Assembly (NCBI GenBank): GCA_900660155.1
Contig: CABFPE010000533.1
Span: 343,099 to 407,098 of the forward strand
Origin: Hofstenia miamia
Taxonomy: Eukaryota > Xenacoelomorpha > Acoela > Hofsteniidae
Length of the DNA: 64,000 nucleotides
Direction of reading: 5' to 3'
Shown here one piece after another: positions 11,477 through 23,117 of this stretch. The notes below the pieces were generated by a model. It saw nothing but the letters and a program-made list of their open reading frames with translations, made no database searches and was not told the origin of the DNA. Positions within the stretch are counted from its first letter, which is position 1; the number at the start of each line of letters is the position of its first letter. The translations under genes and the position numbers were made by a program.

Positions 11477-13283
11477 ATGGAAGCACATTTCACATGCCCA
11501 ACATGCCTTCAAAATTTTTATGATGATTACGCTTTCAAATATCATAAATTATTATGCGAAAAATGCTGTGGTAAGCAAATCAAGAAGCGTCAGTTTAAAA
11601 TCGATCCTAATCTGGAAGACTTATCCCAGTCATAATTGTGATCAATGTCGAAAAATGATGGAACTTAAAGAAATCTCCATATGCCTCATTTGTGAAAGCA
11701 TGCTTTGTTCAAATTGCCAAAGAATCCATCAGCACAATGATTTCAAAAAAGATTTGATAACAATTCCTTTATGCAAGAAGCATCATGAGAAACATAAATA
11801 TTTTTGCAATGAGTATACATGTCAAGAGTTTTTATGTGACCATTGTGAAAAATCTCACCCCTGTCATAGAAAAACTAATTTGGTTGAGCAAAAGGGAAAG
11901 TGGATAAGTCAAATTGGAATTATTATGGAATCCGTAAACATGGGAATGACAAAAATTTCCGAATATTGTGACAATTTTGACAAATATTTAGCTGGTGTAA
12001 GGAAGTCGTTCACTTTATTGGAAATGGTTGCTCGTCGCAGACGTGATTTTATTGTTAGAATTGCTGATGAAGCCTACGATAAGCAATCATTTGATATATG
12101 CCAAAAAATGTCAAAAACTGTAAAAGAAGTGGAGGAAAACTTTAAGGAAATTAAATTAGCTCAAAAATCAATGGAGGAGATTTTAAAATATACAAAAGAT
12201 TACCTTAGAGATCAAATATGCTATGATGTTTGTGAAATTCGAAAAGAAGTTGATGAAATATCAGGAAAATACTCTAAAATTTGCTTTCAATTTATTGAAA
12301 TTGAACCTTTAAAATTAGATGCAGAAATTGGCATAAATGAGACATACAAATATGTGTATTCCTCAATTGGCGATTTTGAATTGGAAGTAAATAAAGAAAA
12401 TGAAGAGATTTTCTCAAGTCAAAGAAGTAGTTTCTTCTATAAGGAAGTAAGTAGACCTCAAATAACTCAATATATTCCAATTAATAAACATGAAAGAAGA
12501 ACTATCGATATTTTGTATGATAAATCAAATGAGGCAATTTTCTCATTAAAGACGTATGTTGATAATTTTCAATATCTTGTACGAACTTCAAAGGATGGAA
12601 GCAATAAAAAAATCATAATTAAAGGTTATTCATATGATTCACCTGGAAATTATTTAGCTATGCTGCCAAATAATGACCTACTGGTTCTTTGTTATGGTGG
12701 AAGAAATGCGGTGAATCAATTAATAACAGTTGACAACAAATCATTGACTTATGCGCAAAGGGAATTATCATTTTGCGAGGCTAAATATATAAAGTTAATT
12801 TGCTCCAGTCCGTGTAAGCAATGTGTATTAATTCTATCGGAAAAACGACTGCAACTGAAGCTATTTAAATATCGTGTATCTCCAGAACAACATGAAAAAA
12901 GAAGTCTTTCAGGCATCTTCAAGAAAAGAAAAATCAATTGCATAAGCTTGAGTCAGAATTTAGACCACATTGCCTTAGGCAGTTCCAATAAATTGTATCT
13001 CTATTCTTTTAATAATGGGGAAACCTTAAATTTGCTATGTGATCGCAGATTTCATTATGGCGCTTCATTTCTAACAGAAAGTGCTGTTATAGCTGGATTT
13101 AACAATTGTATTCTTACAATTTTTGATGTTAAAAGTGGGCGCAAATTAAAAAGCTTAACAGTTTGCAAAGATTTAAGTCATAAAGAAAGTGGAGCAGAAT
13201 GTATCCCACTAGTTATGAGTACATGCAGCCCTATACTTCTAATTTTTACTCACAACAGTCAAATATTTAAACTCGCTCTTTAA
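11477..13283 (+). CDS. TRIM-like protein: (RING-like), two B-boxes, coiled coil, propeller-like C-terminus
   Basis: The main open frame (11520-13283, 587 codons) has two B-box zinc fingers: B-box 1 from C40 to H72 (CDQC, CLIC, CSNC, then HQH) and B-box 2 from C85 to H116 (CKKHH, FCNEYTC, CDHC, HPCH). Residues about 125-285 are charged and proline-poor, as in the TRIM coiled coil. Residues about 330-587 contain beta-rich segments such as DHIALGSSNKLYLYSF and NCILTIFDVKSGRKLKSL, which look like WD40-type propeller blades. An upstream ATG at 11477 opens a 52-codon frame with CPTC and HKLLCEKC, part of a RING finger, ending at 11633. The true protein probably starts there and changes frame near 11620-11640. 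TRIM proteins are typically E3 ubiquitin ligases. The gene is intronless in the region seen. The real start, and whether the frame change is an assembly error, are unresolved. Confidence 0.85.
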
Positions 13284-14239
13284 AGTATTCATAGAAAAAA
13301 GTATATTTCTACAAAGTTTTAGAAAAATGTCAGTTGTAGAAAATTTATGATTGTTTTTTATAATTAAAAAATTTATTATGCGTTTATAAATCTAAATGCA
13401 TGTCAAATTTTTTGAAGTTAAAATTATGAGCATGTGCTTAATTATTTAAATAGCTAGATCAGACACTACAAGATAACAGAGTCGCGTTAGTTAAATATTT
13501 ACTTGTTTTATATGACTGAAAGATTAAATTTTGATTCCGAAATCCAACATACCAACAAAAAATTGTATACACATGCACACACTACTATATTAGTATATAT
13601 TTTTTTTCTTGAACTGCAGCAAAAGTTGTTTTGAACGTTGCCAGTGCAATATCTAACTACAAGTTGGTGAACTGTCCCCATGCTTCAAAAAATCAAAAAA
13701 ATCTTTTCAACATCAATCCATTGATCTGATTGATATGATCAGTAATTGCCAGATTGCAAATTCAAATGAGGAGCTAAGGTAACTCATGAAGTGAAAGGTT
13801 CTTTTGCTACTAGCCAAACAAATTATGAAGATTTCAAAAGAAAATACTCCATGTTTGGTGCAATAAACTTACAACAGAGCCACTCAATGCCCAAATAGCT
13901 TGGTGATGTAAGAAAAGCTCACAGAAGACATTCCAAACATGAAAAACATACATGATTGTTGATATATAACCTATTCTTCTGAATCAGTTTCTCATGTTTA
14001 AAATACTCACTCTATTTCAATTGCAAAAAACATTTTCATGTAATTCTAATAATGTGCCTAAAACATTTTGGAGCACTGTATGTATGTATGTATTAGAGAT
14101 TAGCGTGGTACAGGTTTTGAAATGCATTTTCCACCGCAGAGAATAAAAACTTCACTGCTAACCCCCGCAATGTGCGGTTTTTAACACAAACAACCGCAAT
14201 AAATTATGTATATACCACAACAAAGTCGATTTTTTCAAA
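13284..14239. other. Downstream AT-rich non-coding DNA
   Basis: No recognised gene. The first part should hold the TRIM-like gene's 3' untranslated region. No clear AATAAA signal next to the stop is obvious. A short AC/AT-rich run lies near 13560-13600. Confidence 0.4.
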
Positions 14240-14351
14240 AAATATCGAGCTAAGACGAGCTTCATTGAAAGATTTAATGTGGTGAGCCGATCTTACTTAA
14301 AATTTCAATGAACTGAGCCAAGCTTGGAAATTTCAGTTCATCGAAAGGTCT
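14240..14351. repeat. Truncated relative of the 2737-3076 MITE
   Basis: The sequence from AATATCGAGCTAAGACGAGC to GAAAGGTCTG parallels the right half of the 2737-3076 element (ATACCGAGCTAAAACGAGCC ... AACAAGTCTG), including the AGCTTGGAAAT block. It is diverged and lacks the left end. Confidence 0.65.
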
Positions 14352-15801
14352 GATGCAGTTATTATTAAGGCTGACTAAAAAACTATGTTTCTTGTCAGCA
14401 CCAAGCATTATTAAGCTAATACCCATACTACACAGCTTTTGTCTAGCATGGATGAGCTCCCTTTGCAATAGCAGGCTCATAAATGTGTTCCCAATCAGGG
14501 CTGCGTGTTGTGAACATGCCCCAGTATGAACTTTTCTAATTTTATGCTACTTACTGTTTCAGCTACTAAAATATTCTAATATTTTACCCACACCCAAGTT
14601 TCTTATATAAATGTAATGGAGCGATCTGTTAATAGCAAAGAAATGTTAATATGTAGATTTGGCAGGTAAATGAAAGGATATTAATGGCCAAATCTCCTAG
14701 CAAATCAATAGTAATTGGTTAAACCGTAATCCACTGGCGTAGCTATGGGGCTGCAGGAGGGCAAGGCCCCCTAAAGCGAAGCCTAGCCCCCTCTTTTTGG
14801 AGCAGAATGAACCTATTACTATTAATATTGTTTAGTAAAAAGATAAATAAATGGCCAATGGCCCTATTTAAATATCTTTCACATCAAATTCAATATGCAA
14901 TTAACAAGAATTGCGCTACACATTAAATTTAACCTGAATTGGGTTTGAATTTATTTCCACACTCGAGTATCGGTATTTAAACATGAAGGAATTATAACAA
15001 GTGAATGATTACGAATTACAATTAACCACTGATTGGCTAGATGTTTAACATTACTAACATTTATTTGCCCGCCAAATCAACATCATTATTAGGCGTTATT
15101 TTGCATCAAGCAGTTCATGCTGTTACATTTATATAAGAAACGTGGGAGCAAGCCTAATTTTAGACTATTTTATGAGTCTGCTATTGCAAAGGGGTCATCA
15201 ATGCCAAGCCAAAATCTTGAACTATGGGCGTTAGTTTACTAATGCTTATGGCCAACTAGAAACAGTTTTCTTAGTCAGCCTTAATAATGACTGCATACGG
15301 TTAGGTGATACATGTTGTTATTATATTAAGGTCAGTATCTTAAAACATATTCCTCATTGCAACTTGATAAGTATATAAAATAGATATAAGATCATATTTC
15401 AGTTGAAGTTTGATAGTATTAACTAGTATTCCTAATACTACCATAAAGTGTTAAGAAATCGATCAATGACGACTTGTTATATAGCTTGTTTAGAAATATA
15501 TTAAAAATTTTCATTGATTCTTTTAAATAAAGTTTGAATAAATAGTAATGGGACTGCCCCATCCCATATACTTTACGGGCCACTTTTGCATAATCCTAGC
15601 TATGTGCCTGACCTAGATTAGTTTGAATTGATGAAATATTTTTTCTTATTGAAATTTGAATTGAGCTGAGACACATAATTATCTAAAATATGCATTTCAG
15701 AGTTACAATAAATTTATTTTAGAATTTCAGTTATGGATTTGTTCATAGCATCATCATCACGTGAGGCAGGCGACAAACATGTTCGTCTCGTGATCGATCA
15801 C

Positions 15802-16739
15802 NNNNNNNNNNNNNNNNNNNNNNNNNNNNNNNNNNNNNNNNNNNNNNNNNNNNNNNNNNNNNNNNNNNNNNNNNNNNNNNNNNNNNNNNNNNNNNNNNNN
15901 NNNNNNNNNNNNNNNNNNNNNNNNNNNNNNNNNNNNNNNNNNNNNNNNNNNNNNNNNNNNNNNNNNNNNNNNNNNNNNNNNNNNNNNNNNNNNNNNNNNN
16001 NNNNNNNNNNNNNNNNNNNNNNNNNNNNNNNNNNNNNNNNNNNNNNNNNNNNNNNNNNNNNNNNNNNNNNNNNNNNNNNNNNNNNNNNNNNNNNNNNNNN
16101 NNNNNNNNNNNNNNNNNNNNNNNNNNNNNNNNNNNNNNNNNNNNNNNNNNNNNNNNNNNNNNNNNNNNNNNNNNNNNNNNNNNNNNNNNNNNNNNNNNNN
16201 NNNNNNNNNNNNNNNNNNNNNNNNNNNNNNNNNNNNNNNNNNNNNNNNNNNNNNNNNNNNNNNNNNNNNNNNNNNNNNNNNNNNNNNNNNNNNNNNNNNN
16301 NNNNNNNNNNNNNNNNNNNNNNNNNNNNNNNNNNNNNNNNNNNNNNNNNNNNNNNNNNNNNNNNNNNNNNNNNNNNNNNNNNNNNNNNNNNNNNNNNNNN
16401 NNNNNNNNNNNNNNNNNNNNNNNNNNNNNNNNNNNNNNNNNNNNNNNNNNNNNNNNNNNNNNNNNNNNNNNNNNNNNNNNNNNNNNNNNNNNNNNNNNNN
16501 NNNNNNNNNNNNNNNNNNNNNNNNNNNNNNNNNNNNNNNNNNNNNNNNNNNNNNNNNNNNNNNNNNNNNNNNNNNNNNNNNNNNNNNNNNNNNNNNNNNN
16601 NNNNNNNNNNNNNNNNNNNNNNNNNNNNNNNNNNNNNNNNNNNNNNNNNNNNNNNNNNNNNNNNNNNNNNNNNNNNNNNNNNNNNNNNNNNNNNNNNNNN
16701 NNNNNNNNNNNNNNNNNNNNNNNNNNNNNNNNNNNNNNN
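15802..16739. other. Assembly gap (938 N)
   Basis: A run of N inside the hAT element. It hides the amino-terminal half of the transposase, where the zinc finger would be expected. Reading frames across it are placeholders. Confidence 0.99.
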
Positions 16740-18213
16740 ACTCGCTTTGAGAGTCTTTCAAAAAACGCAAAGATGACATCGCCTGGGATACAAAATGATC
16801 TTCTTGAAGCAGCTGCATCTTTACTCTTACAACAGATAAAGAAAGAGTTCCTTTCAGCGCCATTCTTTAGTATAATAGCTGATGAAAGTGAGGACTGTGC
16901 AAATGACGAATTGGTTGCAGTTGCTGTCTGTTATGTTTACGCTGGTAAAGTAAAAGAGAGGGTTGTCGGATTTGTAGCTACAGAAAGCCTTAAAGCTGAC
17001 AAAGTTGCTGAGAAAATAGTGGACATAATGAATGTGCTACAATATGATGCTGACAAATGTGTTGGGTTTGCATTTGATGGAGCAAATGTAATGTCTGGGT
17101 CTTCTGGCAGAGTGCAAGCTCGTTTATACACATTGTCATGCACATCGCCTAAATTTGGTTCTTCTATCCGTATCTCAAGTCAATAACGATGTTTATCAGT
17201 TTTTCGACCATAGCTCCACGCTTGATTCTTTTATAACCAACTCACTTCCTCGACGCAAAATATTTGAAAAATTACAATTACAGTTTAGAACAGATGAAAG
17301 GCCATTAGAGTTACTCAAACCTTGTGCTGTTCATTGGATTTCTTGTGCTCAAACTTGTGGGCGGTTTCTACGTTTTTACCCTTCAATACATGAAACACTA
17401 ATTCGCTTGTCTCAAAATCATGATGTTGAAACAAAGGCAACATCGATTGAATATCCAACAATAATTTCTAAGCAAATGCTTATTTTCCAGTTGGTGATGT
17501 TCAATTGCATATTTGATCAAGCAAGTTACGTCACAACTGATTTGCAGAATAGTGGATTGTCTATAGATCATATCTTGATACTGATTGAAATTTTTTAAGA
17601 AACTCTTCAAACTTTCAGAAGCAACATGAAATTTGAGTATATTCTTTTACTGGTTGTTCATATGCGATCTAAATATGATATATTTGAACCACCAGCGTCA
17701 AGGAGAGATCGCATTGGAGATAATTTTGATGAGAGGGCCAAGCAGCTCTCCTATGAAGTAATAGATAGATCTCTTGTAGAGCTAAATAGCCGTTTCAACA
17801 ATGATAGTTACAATATCATGAGAGTGGCAGAAAGTCTCAATCCATACAGGGATTATTTCTTGCGTGAATGTGACTTACATAATGCTGTTGAACTTGCTGC
17901 ACATTTTGGTGTAAATTGTTCACTAAATGAGCTTAGCGTTTTTAAGGGGTACATGAAGGTCTTAATTGAAAAAGTACCTCGTTCGCCCAACTACGATCTT
18001 ATTGTCCTCCTCAACAATATTGACAGGGTTGTTTTTGAAAACGTGCGGCTGTTAATTTCTGCAATTATTGCATTTGGACAAACATCAGTTGCCATTGAGA
18101 GACTTTTAAGCACTGTAAACCGTGCAATGACGGAATTTCGAAATTCAATGGCAACAAATCATTTAAAACATCTATCCCCTCTTTCTTTTGAAAAGAACTC
18201 ACAGAGGAGTTAG
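16740..18213 (+). pseudogene. hAT-family transposase, catalytic and C-terminal parts
   Basis: From the gap the frame reads RFESLSKNAKMTSPGIQNDL. FFSIIADESEDCANDEL carries the first catalytic Asp region (IADES). GFAFDGANVMSGSSG carries the second. The C-terminal dimerisation segment TSVAIERLLSTVNRAMTEFR (17.9-18.2 kb) carries the last acidic residue. These are hallmarks of the hAT group whose domesticated relatives include ZMYM1-type proteins. The coding region is split among three overlapping or adjacent frames (16773-17186, 17155-17598, 17626-18213), with a frame change near 17150 and a stop with frame change near 17598-17625. It is therefore inactive as assembled, though still well preserved. 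Confidence 0.88.
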
Positions 18214-18531
18214 AGAAGAAATTTTGAAAATTTTTTATTCCAAGCCTCGGGGCCTCGAAGGCCTTAAATCATTTTTCACTGTTAAAGCAATTCTATATAA
18301 ATATTTTTGAAAATTCTTTCTTGTGCAATTACGCAACTATTAAATTAAGAGCACATTTTTGCCTAAAATAAAAAATCAAGCCTCACATACATAATACATC
18401 CTAAATATTTACAAAACTGAATAATGTACTGCAATTTTTTTCAAAATTTTTAATTGAATCAGTTTATTGCCCCTCTAGGAAATGATTCTGCCCCTCCTGA
18501 TTTTTATTCTGTCTATGCTACTGCCATAATC

Positions 18532-19000
18532 ATTAACCTGTGGAAACTCTGTGCTGATAATTTTTACTGTGATTACACAATAAATTCGAACTATTAATAT
18601 TTAAATGAGAGAGAGAAAGAGAGAATAAAACTATGCAGTTTTGTACCACATCCTGTTTTAGAGTAGTCCGTAATTCAAATATATTCCTAAAGTTTCATTA
18701 AATCCATGAAAATTTGGCAGAAAAAAATTATGTCCACATGCCGCCCCTACACCCCTCTTCCCATACGCCTATGTGAGGAATTAGAATACAAATGGTGATG
18801 ACTGCCAAGTCTGGAACTTAATTCAGTCATAATTAAAACATGAATGAAATGGAGAATCTAAAACCTTTTGAAGAGAAAAGTTACATTCTCATGTAGAGTC
18901 TTGACAGTAACCTGCTAGAAAATTCATGAGGTATAATCCCCCTCCTCTCCAGATAGGATTTAGCTACACATAATTTAATTTAATTTCCAAATAGAGAATA
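18532..19000. other. Non-coding stretch with a stray hAT-like terminus
   Basis: No gene. At 18600-18625 there is a short purine-rich GA run. Near 18735-18775, read in reverse complement, CACATAGGCGTATGGGAAGA resembles a hAT terminus. No matching second end or target duplication was found. Confidence 0.35.
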
Positions 19001-21672
19001 TGCACTTCTTGATAAAACTAAAGATTTATTAATGGCAACTTGGAGAATGTTGCCCCATATATACAACAGTAATAATTAACAGAAATAAATATTTACAATA
19101 ACCTAACACTGAGCAGAACTAAAAAATGTTTACAATTTAGTGTCATAAGCATGCATGAACAGAAAGTCAAAAAGCAACCAAACAGTTATAAAAGTCTATA
19201 TGCGCTCACAGTGGCAATGTTGATGCAATTGCTGCCAATGTTACATGCCCACCCAATGTGGGACTTATGGTGAAATAGAGTTTTAACAGTTTTAGCAAGA
19301 TGGCTGTTGGAGCATTGTCTCTGTGTTGTCCAACAATTTCATCATTTGTGTATCTTCCTTCTCATGTGAGGTACACTAGCATTTCTATTTGGGTTGTTGC
19401 CTTCTTGTGGTATCTAATGTATTTTAGACTTTGAATTGGAGCCAGTATGATAATCAACTGCTGCAAGTTATTGATTCTTTTGTGGGAATATGTTACAGTG
19501 CATTGTATACAGTTTCTGTCCTTTCAGAGCTAGCATGAGAGTCTGTTTTGCTTCGAAATCTGATGTATGTGCCATTGCCATGCCTAGTTAGGCATCTTTG
19601 GTGGCAACTTTATACTGGATGTGCAAAGGAGATATTCTTCTTCTGCCAATTATATGACTGGTTTAGGCTTTAAATTAATGATGCAAATTGGTTCAAAGTG
19701 TCTGTGGATGTTTTTAGTCTCCTATGTTACATCAATTAGACTGTATGTGAATTCAGGGTAGGCGGAGTGACAAGAATAGCTGTAGATTCTTTTCCTTAAT
19801 GTTTTGGTTTTGACGCAGTTGTCTGCATACTTTCAAGGGAGATGTTGACATGGTGGTTGTTTGTAATAACCAATTTTTCACTTTTCAAGATATGGGTGTG
19901 ACCACTATTTCACATGCTTTTTTCTGTTGAAATGTGAATCTTCATTGAAGATAGGTGATGTTGAGACAGGGGTTGTCAGGATCAATAATTTCATATGTCT
20001 GTGCTTGTAGCATCATGCCAATAGTGATTATTTGTTCTCAGATGATATGATACTGTGCCATGTTTCTATGTAGTAGGATGTCTATGAATATCAGTTTCAT
20101 GGTTTATTTCTCTATTTCTAGTAAGGTTTGTGTGAGGGTGTTTTCCATACTATGAAAAAGTAATCCAAGTACAATTCCAGATCCAGAATGTTGACAGGTA
20201 TTGGTGATTTTGTTTCAATGTGGATAAAGTTAACATTTATGGTAAACACATGTGCTTCAACAAGTACCAGGTTGAGTTGTTGAACCATTTTTATGTCAGA
20301 TTTGTCTTCTGCTGATGTCATGATATCAGTGGTTGGGACTGACGTGCAACTAGAAATATCAGACATTGAGTCTAGTGGACTGTGGGTGCCTGAGAATGAC
20401 GTGCAAGCAGACAGTGGTTTAGTCTTATTACTGTACATTAGTTTTGCTGTGACATTTGGCCAGTCTTGCACTGGCTGAGACTGCTGCTCATTTCATCTGA
20501 TGAATTACCTAAAGTCAAAGTTGCAATGTTAATTTCCCATCCTTATAATTAATATTAGACTTAGCAATGCTTTTAGTTTGTGTGCATGATCACATGGGAG
20601 ATTTAATGTTGCATTTGCATTCCTCCTCAAAAGATTTTTCTACCATTGTGCTGCCAGGAATCAGAGTCATTATTTTCTTCTTGTATTAATTTGAACATAT
20701 TTACATTTTTGATACTGTTGTGATTGAAGTTTTTCAGTATGTTTAATATTTTTTTGAAATGGGTAAAATTTTCTAATTCATTGTTGTTATGAGGAAGTGC
20801 TTTCCTTATCATAAGTGGTCCTTCCCAATTAAATTCTAGTTTATGTATATTCTTCTATTTAGTCACTGATCTTGATGTGCAGGTATAAAATTTTCTTCTG
20901 GTTTTTGTGGTTCTCCATAAATATCATTATTAAAGTATAATTGTTGTCTTACTGTGCTTTTTTCAGTATTGATGTACATTGTTTCATGCATTATGTTCAT
21001 CTTTTTAAATCAGATTGTTCATATAATTGTTGTCTATTTTGTTGCAGTAACCTCTAAATAGCATTGATAAAGGCGTAGGTGCTTCATGCCCATACAGCTT
21101 TATATTGTGAAAGCTTTGTTGTGGAATGTGCTGAAGTATTATAGAAGTATTCCACCATTGGTAGTACTTGTCTCCAATCTTTTCCTCTACATGAGATGTT
21201 ATTGTACACATTTGTTTCAGTAACATTTGATTGACTCTTTCAACTCCTCCATTAGCTTGTGGGTGATTCACTGTTGTGTGTGGGTGTGAAGGATTTCAAG
21301 TTTTTTTACCATTGTTTGAAATAGGTTACTTTTGAAAAGTTTTCCCTGATTGGTAATTATGGCTACTGTACTAGAATCACAATCTAATATAAACAAACCA
21401 TCTTTTGGCGGTGATTTTAGTGATTTAATTCTGTTCATTTCCTTTTTCAATTTGTCCAGCTCTTGCTTCTCTTCTCAGGACTATTGAAATTCATTTTTCT
21501 TTTTGAGTAAATTCAATATGTATACAGTTTTTGTGCAAGGTAAGGTATAAACATGTGATAGTAATTCACAAATCCTGAACACTTGTTGTACATCTTCCTT
21601 GGTAATTGCGACATGTATCTTGTTGATCAATTGCTTCACACTGTCTTCGATAGTTATTTTGCCGAGTTGCAT
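19001..21672 (-). mobile_element. Fossil element with integrase-like core
   Basis: Minus-strand frames around 21005-21450 contain the segment HPQANGGVERVNQML, the conserved HPQ.NG.VER block following the catalytic core of retroviral-type integrases. Upstream pieces (VAIITNQGKLFKSNLFQTM) correspond to the T.QG..F region. This is found in gypsy-type LTR elements and in Ginger-type DNA transposons, and I cannot decide between them. The copy is broken in many places and looks old. The minus frame at 20118-20471 (117 codons) may belong to it but matches nothing I know. No terminal repeats were identified, so both ends are approximate. Confidence 0.55.
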
Positions 21673-22079
21673 GTTTCTTCTATAATTTACTAGAAATTAT
21701 ACATAATGATTTTTTGCTACAATGAATATTTTGTTTAATCACATGCATTTTAAATTTGCTATTTTTTAACTAGTAACTTACTGAAACCATAAATTATACA
21801 GATTGATTTTCACTTTGTTGTACCATTAGGATCATATTAACTGAATATGTATTAATTTTTTCAACTCATAGCAGAGTTTATACAGGGGTTACACATTGTT
21901 TTTCACTTCTAAATTATTATTTTGTAATTTTCTCAAAATTCCTGCAGATCCATCTTCTAAATACCATGCGCCAATAATTCTTATGGTTGAATAATACACT
22001 ATTTACAAGCATTTGTATGCTTATAAGTCAATTTCAACATGGAGTTGATGAATTTAGTGATTGGAAATCATATCTAGAA

Positions 22080-22370
22080 TCAAGTGTTTAGCAATATGTC
22101 AACTAGAAGAATGGGGAATTCCCAAGTTAATCAAAAGTGGAAAATCTTGCAAAGATCTTGGACGTTTCTTAAATATTCTTGGAAAAAACTTGCAAGAACT
22201 TGGCAAGAAATTTTTAAGATATTCCAAGAATCTTGAAAGAAATTTTCAGGAAATTCCAAGAATCATAGAAAATCCTCAAAAGTTTTTGGAAGTTTCGTAA
22301 ATTTTTGGTTGAGTAAACTTGAAATTTGGCAAAAAATTTCCAAGAAATTCCAATAGTCATAAAATAAAAA
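22080..22370. repeat. Degenerate short-period repeat (CCAAGAAT/CTTGGAA type)
   Basis: This interval is built from variants of CCAAGAATCTTG, CTTGCAAGAA and GAAATTCCAAGAA. It is irregular, about 10-35 bases per unit, and gives rise to an 80-codon low-complexity frame (22061-22300) that I do not regard as a gene. Confidence 0.6.
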
Positions 22371-22485
22371 TGCAAGAAATTTTTAGAAAATCTATAATGT
22401 AATATTGAAGCAATGTAAAGAAAAAATGCGCAACATAATCACGATTTTTTTTAAAGTTATTTGGTGTCACATAAAAAAGACAAAT

Positions 22486-22505
22486 ATATATATATATATA
22501 TATAA
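22486..22505. repeat. (AT)n microsatellite
   Basis: A short alternating AT run. The isoleucine-tyrosine-rich minus-strand readings across it are artefacts of the repeat. Confidence 0.85.
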
Positions 22506-23117
22506 ATGTTAATAAGATTTTCAACATCGACTCTTTCAAAGGTTATATATTCACATTTCATACATTTCAATTGTTTAAGTGTGTTTTTCCACAATGTGCT
22601 GATAATAGGCTTTGAACAAAGTTTATTTATTTCCCAAATTCCGTAAAAGCCGAGTTTCATTTTAGGCAAAATTTAACACAGAATTCAAATTTGGCAAAAA
22701 TTTTTCCTGTGACGTCATCATCAGTTCTGAATTTGTGCTTTATTACGTCACTGCCAGAAAGTGACGGTATGTGCATTAAATGCTTGATCCTGACAAATAT
22801 GTAGTCAGATGAGCCCAAAAATTAATGACAAATTTCATTAGTTTCATTTGCTTAGGCCATGCCTGATTCAAATTCATATTATATTGTGGCGTCATCATTA
22901 CGCCTAACTTCAGATTGTCTAAATAGCTCAAACAGATCAGTGTTTTTCACATCTCCAAGTCATTCCTTGTTAAGAACATATTATTGTAATACATTGAAAT
23001 ATGTATGATATAATACATAATATCATAATTACTAAAATTAGAAATGATGGAATTCATGACTGTATTTACTATTGATATTGTACTGGTTGATGTCATCTGA
23101 ACAACGTTCTGATCTTT

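Larger units (their letters stand above)
14732..18523 (+). mobile_element. hAT transposon (TTF/ZMYM1-like transposase), gapped and degraded
   Basis: The left terminus CACTGGCGTAGC and the reverse complement of the right terminus (CAGTAGCATAGA) are imperfect inverted repeats. They are flanked by CCGTAATC (14724-14731) and CCATAATC (18524-18531), matching at 7 of 8, as expected for a hAT duplication. The interior encodes a hAT transposase on the plus strand (see 16740-18213). Total span 3792 bases, including 938 undetermined bases (15802-16739). Confidence 0.85.

Noticed and set aside
15733-16776. Long open frames across 15733-16863 on both strands
   Set aside because: They exist only because the N gap contains no stops; only the short real ends are sequence.
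20118-20471. 117-codon minus frame as a host gene
   Set aside because: No recognisable domain, low-complexity serine/threonine start, and it sits in the decayed integrase-bearing region.
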